64,000 nt of DNA. Source: Priestia abyssalis (GTDB lineage Bacteria > Bacillota > Bacilli > Bacillales > Bacillaceae_H). A program made the position numbers and the translations under genes. The notes under the pieces were generated by a model. The model was not told the DNA's origin. It ran no database searches and saw only the letters and a list, made by a program, of their open reading frames with translations. The stretch covers positions 2,806,624 through 2,870,623 of the forward strand of contig NZ_KV917369.1 of assembly GCF_002019595.1 (NCBI RefSeq). Direction: 5' to 3'. Positions 61,837-64,000 of this stretch are shown piece after piece. The first letter of the stretch is position 1. Every line of letters starts with the position of its first letter.

Positions 61837-64000
61837 TTACTGTTTGACTGCGAACTTCGCTTTCGCTTCAATGCGGCGGCGATGTAAAATCGGCTCCGTA
61901 TAGCCGTTTGGCTGCTCATAACCTTTAAAAACGAGATCGCATGCCGCTTGGAAGGCAATGGAGTCCTCATAGTTTTTTGACATCGGGCGATATTGTGGAT
62001 CTCCCGCGTTTTGCTCATCGACGACTTTCGCCATGCGCTGTAACGTCTCTAATACTTGTTCTTTCGTACAAATTCCGTGGTGAAGCCAATTCGCCATATG
62101 CTGGCTCGAGATGCGCAGTGTAGCTCGGTCTTCCATTAGTCCGACATTGTTAATATCCGGCACTTTCGAGCAGCCCACTCCCTGCTCAACCCAGCGGACA
62201 ACATAGCCTAATATACCTTGGGCGTTGTTATCTAACTCTTGCTGAATTTCTTCCGGACCCCATTGTGGATTTTGAGCCACTGGGAATTCTAAAATATCAT
62301 CTTGGAAATCTTTTGAGTCTTTCATCATTTCATTTTGTACCTTTGTTACATCAATTTGATGATAATGAAGAGCGTGTAATACAGCGGCAGTCGGCGAAGG
62401 CACCCACGCCGTATTGGCACCTGTTTTTAGCTGACCGACTTTTTGCTTCAGCATTTCTGCCATCATGTCCGGCATCGCCCACATCCCTTTTCCGATTTGG
62501 GCACGGCCCTGAAAGCCGGCGGAAAGACCTGATCTTACGTTCGATTGTTCATAGCCTTGAAGCCATTTGGAGGATTTGATATCATTTTTTCGAATCATCG
62601 GTCCGGCTTCCATTGATGTATGCATTTCGTCGCCTGTTCGGTCAAGGAATCCCGTATTGATGAAGACGACCCGATCTTTCACCTGGCGAATGCAAGCTTT
62701 TAAATTCAATGTCGTGCGGCGCTCCTCGTCCATCACCCCGATTTTAAGAGTATTTCGTCTGAGGCCGAGCATGTCTTCTACTCGATCGAAGAGCTGATTG
62801 GCAAAAGCAACTTCTTCTGAGCCGTGCATTTTCGGCTTTACAATGTAAATTGACCCTTTGGATGTATTTTGATAAGAACCGTTTCCTAACAGAGTGTGCT
62901 TGGCTATTAAACTCGTAATTACACTATCCAAAATCCCTTCAGGAACTTCCTGTCCGTTTTGATCCAATACCGCACTATTTGTCATCAGATGCCCCACATT
63001 GCGGACAAACATAAGCGACCTTCCTGACAACACCAACTCCTCACCCGTTGGAGACGTATACACGCGGTCAGGGTTAAGCGTCCGTGTCATGGATTTATTA
63101 CCTTTTGTAAAAGCAGCGGATAAATCTCCTTTCATTAAACCGAGCCAGTTGCGATACACGAGCACTTTATCTTCAGCATCGACGGCGGCGACGGAATCCT
63201 CGCAATCCATGATTGTTGTGAGGGCGGCTTCCATGAGAATGTCTTTTACGCCGGCATCATCTGTTTTGCCAATTGGATGAGTACGGTCAATCTGGATTTC
63301 AAAATGCAACCCGTTATTTTTTAACAGGACCGCTGATGGATTTTCAGCTTCTCCCTGATAACCCGCCAGCTTTGACTCCTCTTTCAATCCAGCCGTTTTA
63401 CCGTTGCTGAGGGATACCGATAATTTCCCGTCAATAATCGTATACTGAACGGCGTTTTGGTGGGAGGATTCCGTTAATGGAGCCGCTTGATCCAAAAAGT
63501 CCTTCGCAAAGGAGATCACTTTTTCGCCGCGAACCGGGTTATATGCACCAAGGCGTTCCGCTCCATCTTCTTCACTGATGGCGTCCGTTCCGTAAAGGGC
63601 ATCATAAAGGCTTCCCCATCGGGCGTTGGCCGCATTGATGGCATAGCGGGCATTGTTGACGGGAACGACCAACTGCGGTCCGGCCTGAACCGCGATTTCA
63701 TCGTCCACCCCGTCAGTCGTAATCTGGAAATCTTCTACTTCCGGCTCTAAATAGCCAATCTCCTGTAAAAATGCCTTGTATGTTTCAAAGTCGAAGTTTT
63801 CATTATGTTCTCTGTGCCATTCATTGATTCTGTTTTGAAATTCATCCCGTTTGGCCAATAACGCCTTATTTTGCGGCACAAGGTCTTGTATGAGCGTTTC
63901 GAAATCAGACCAGAACTTTTCTTGGTTTACTCCACTGCCGGGGATCGCTTCTGAATTGATGAATTCATAAAGTTCTGAAGCTACTTGAAGGTTACCTGTT
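61837..64000 (-). CDS. glcB: Malate synthase G, N-terminus beyond window
   Basis: Malate synthase G condenses glyoxylate with acetyl-CoA to malate. The frame is open from 64000 (reading [20 protein letters not shown]) to the stop at 61837, giving about 720 residues, so only a few N-terminal residues should be missing compared with the usual 725 or so. Hallmarks include [48 protein letters not shown] and [20 protein letters not shown]. An internal ATG-like start at 63879 would cut off a conserved part. It suggests growth on glycolate, glyoxylate or related compounds with the permease and IclR regulator downstream. Confidence 0.95.
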   Translation of the reverse strand, partial: TGNLQVASELYEFINSEAIPGSGVNQEKFWSDFETLIQDLVPQNKALLAKRDEFQNRINEWHREHNENFDFETYKAFLQEIGYLEPEVEDFQITTDGVDDEIAVQAGPQLVVPVNNARYAINAANARWGSLYDALYGTDAISEEDGAERLGAYNPVRGEKVISFAKDFLDQAAPLTESSHQNAVQYTIIDGKLSVSLSNGKTAGLKEESKLAGYQGEAENPSAVLLKNNGLHFEIQIDRTHPIGKTDDAGVKDILMEAALTTIMDCEDSVAAVDAEDKVLVYRNWLGLMKGDLSAAFTKGNKSMTRTLNPDRVYTSPTGEELVLSGRSLMFVRNVGHLMTNSAVLDQNGQEVPEGILDSVITSLIAKHTLLGNGSYQNTSKGSIYIVKPKMHGSEEVAFANQLFDRVEDMLGLRRNTLKIGVMDEERRTTLNLKACIRQVKDRVVFINTGFLDRTGDEMHTSMEAGPMIRKNDIKSSKWLQGYEQSNVRSGLSAGFQGRAQIGKGMWAMPDMMAEMLKQKVGQLKTGANTAWVPSPTAAVLHALHYHQIDVTKVQNEMMKDSKDFQDDILEFPVAQNPQWGPEEIQQELDNNAQGILGYVVRWVEQGVGCSKVPDINNVGLMEDRATLRISSQHMANWLHHGICTKEQVLETLQRMAKVVDEQNAGDPQYRPMSKNYEDSIAFQAACDLVFKGYEQPNGYTEPILHRRRIEAKAKFAVKQ

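Overview
The window looks like the chromosome of a low-GC, endospore-forming member of the Bacillaceae. It carries small acid-soluble spore proteins (sspH, sspN, sspO, sspP, tlp), a gerA-type germinant receptor, Hsp20-like spore proteins, YheC-type coat ATP-grasp proteins and a Bacillus-type aconitase. The backbone yneR-yneP-...-tlp-sspN-...-yneN-citB-sspO-sspP follows the order known from Bacillus subtilis. It is interrupted by accessory blocks and by three families of dispersed repeats. I saw no rRNA, tRNA, CRISPR array or intact transposase.

Layout. 1-2.8 kb: the 3'-truncated cell-wall amidase gene, yneR, yneP. 3-7.3 kb: a germinant-receptor operon (gerA-gerC-gerB) whose gerC is frameshifted at an 11-A run. 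7.3-10.3 kb: a quinone/catechol-detoxification block (an internally deleted glyoxalase-type dioxygenase copy, flavin reductase, intact dioxygenase with an MhqR-like operator, WrbA). 10.7-19.3 kb: spore and TCA genes with two ATP-grasp proteins. 19.3-28.2 kb: Ku, an acyl-CoA-dehydrogenase-like flavoprotein, a PAS-STAS protein, Hsp20 proteins, the YhdT/PanF pair and arrays of repeat R2. 29-43.1 kb: a catabolic island. 43-52 kb: NrnB, TetR, an orphan gas-vesicle-type GvpL/F, a carotenoid-type desaturase, a CapA protein and a nickel permease. 52.3-57.7 kb: sspH, a transposase-less IS200/IS605-type element and a urease operon ureC-E-F-G-D without ureA or ureB. 57.9-64 kb: LctP-family permease, IclR regulator, FAA hydrolase and malate synthase G (5'-truncated by the window end).

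The most unusual unit is the island at 30.3-43.1 kb. A near-palindromic motif of the form TNGTATACNA occurs eight times. It lies only in front of two plant-type ferredoxins, an aspartate-dehydrogenase-like enzyme, a PqqC/TenA-fold protein with a complete putative diiron ligand set, a creatininase-family hydrolase, two permeases, an unknown 114-aa protein and a 28-aa peptide gene. A GntR/FCD regulator inside the island is the obvious candidate to bind these sites. Together with an aldehyde dehydrogenase, a GlcG-like protein and perhaps an SDR, this looks like an oxygen-dependent route for a nitrogen-containing, possibly cyclic-amide, substrate. I do not recognise it as a described pathway.

Three repeat families shape the intergenic regions. 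R1 is a conserved hairpin usually paired with a second hairpin of different sequence. R2 is an approximately 120-bp unit found as arrays and singletons, one of which splits the urease operon. R3 is a GC-rich hairpin paired with a variable TAGAA...TTCTA hairpin. Several other intergenic palindromes have perfect arms of 20-22 bp.
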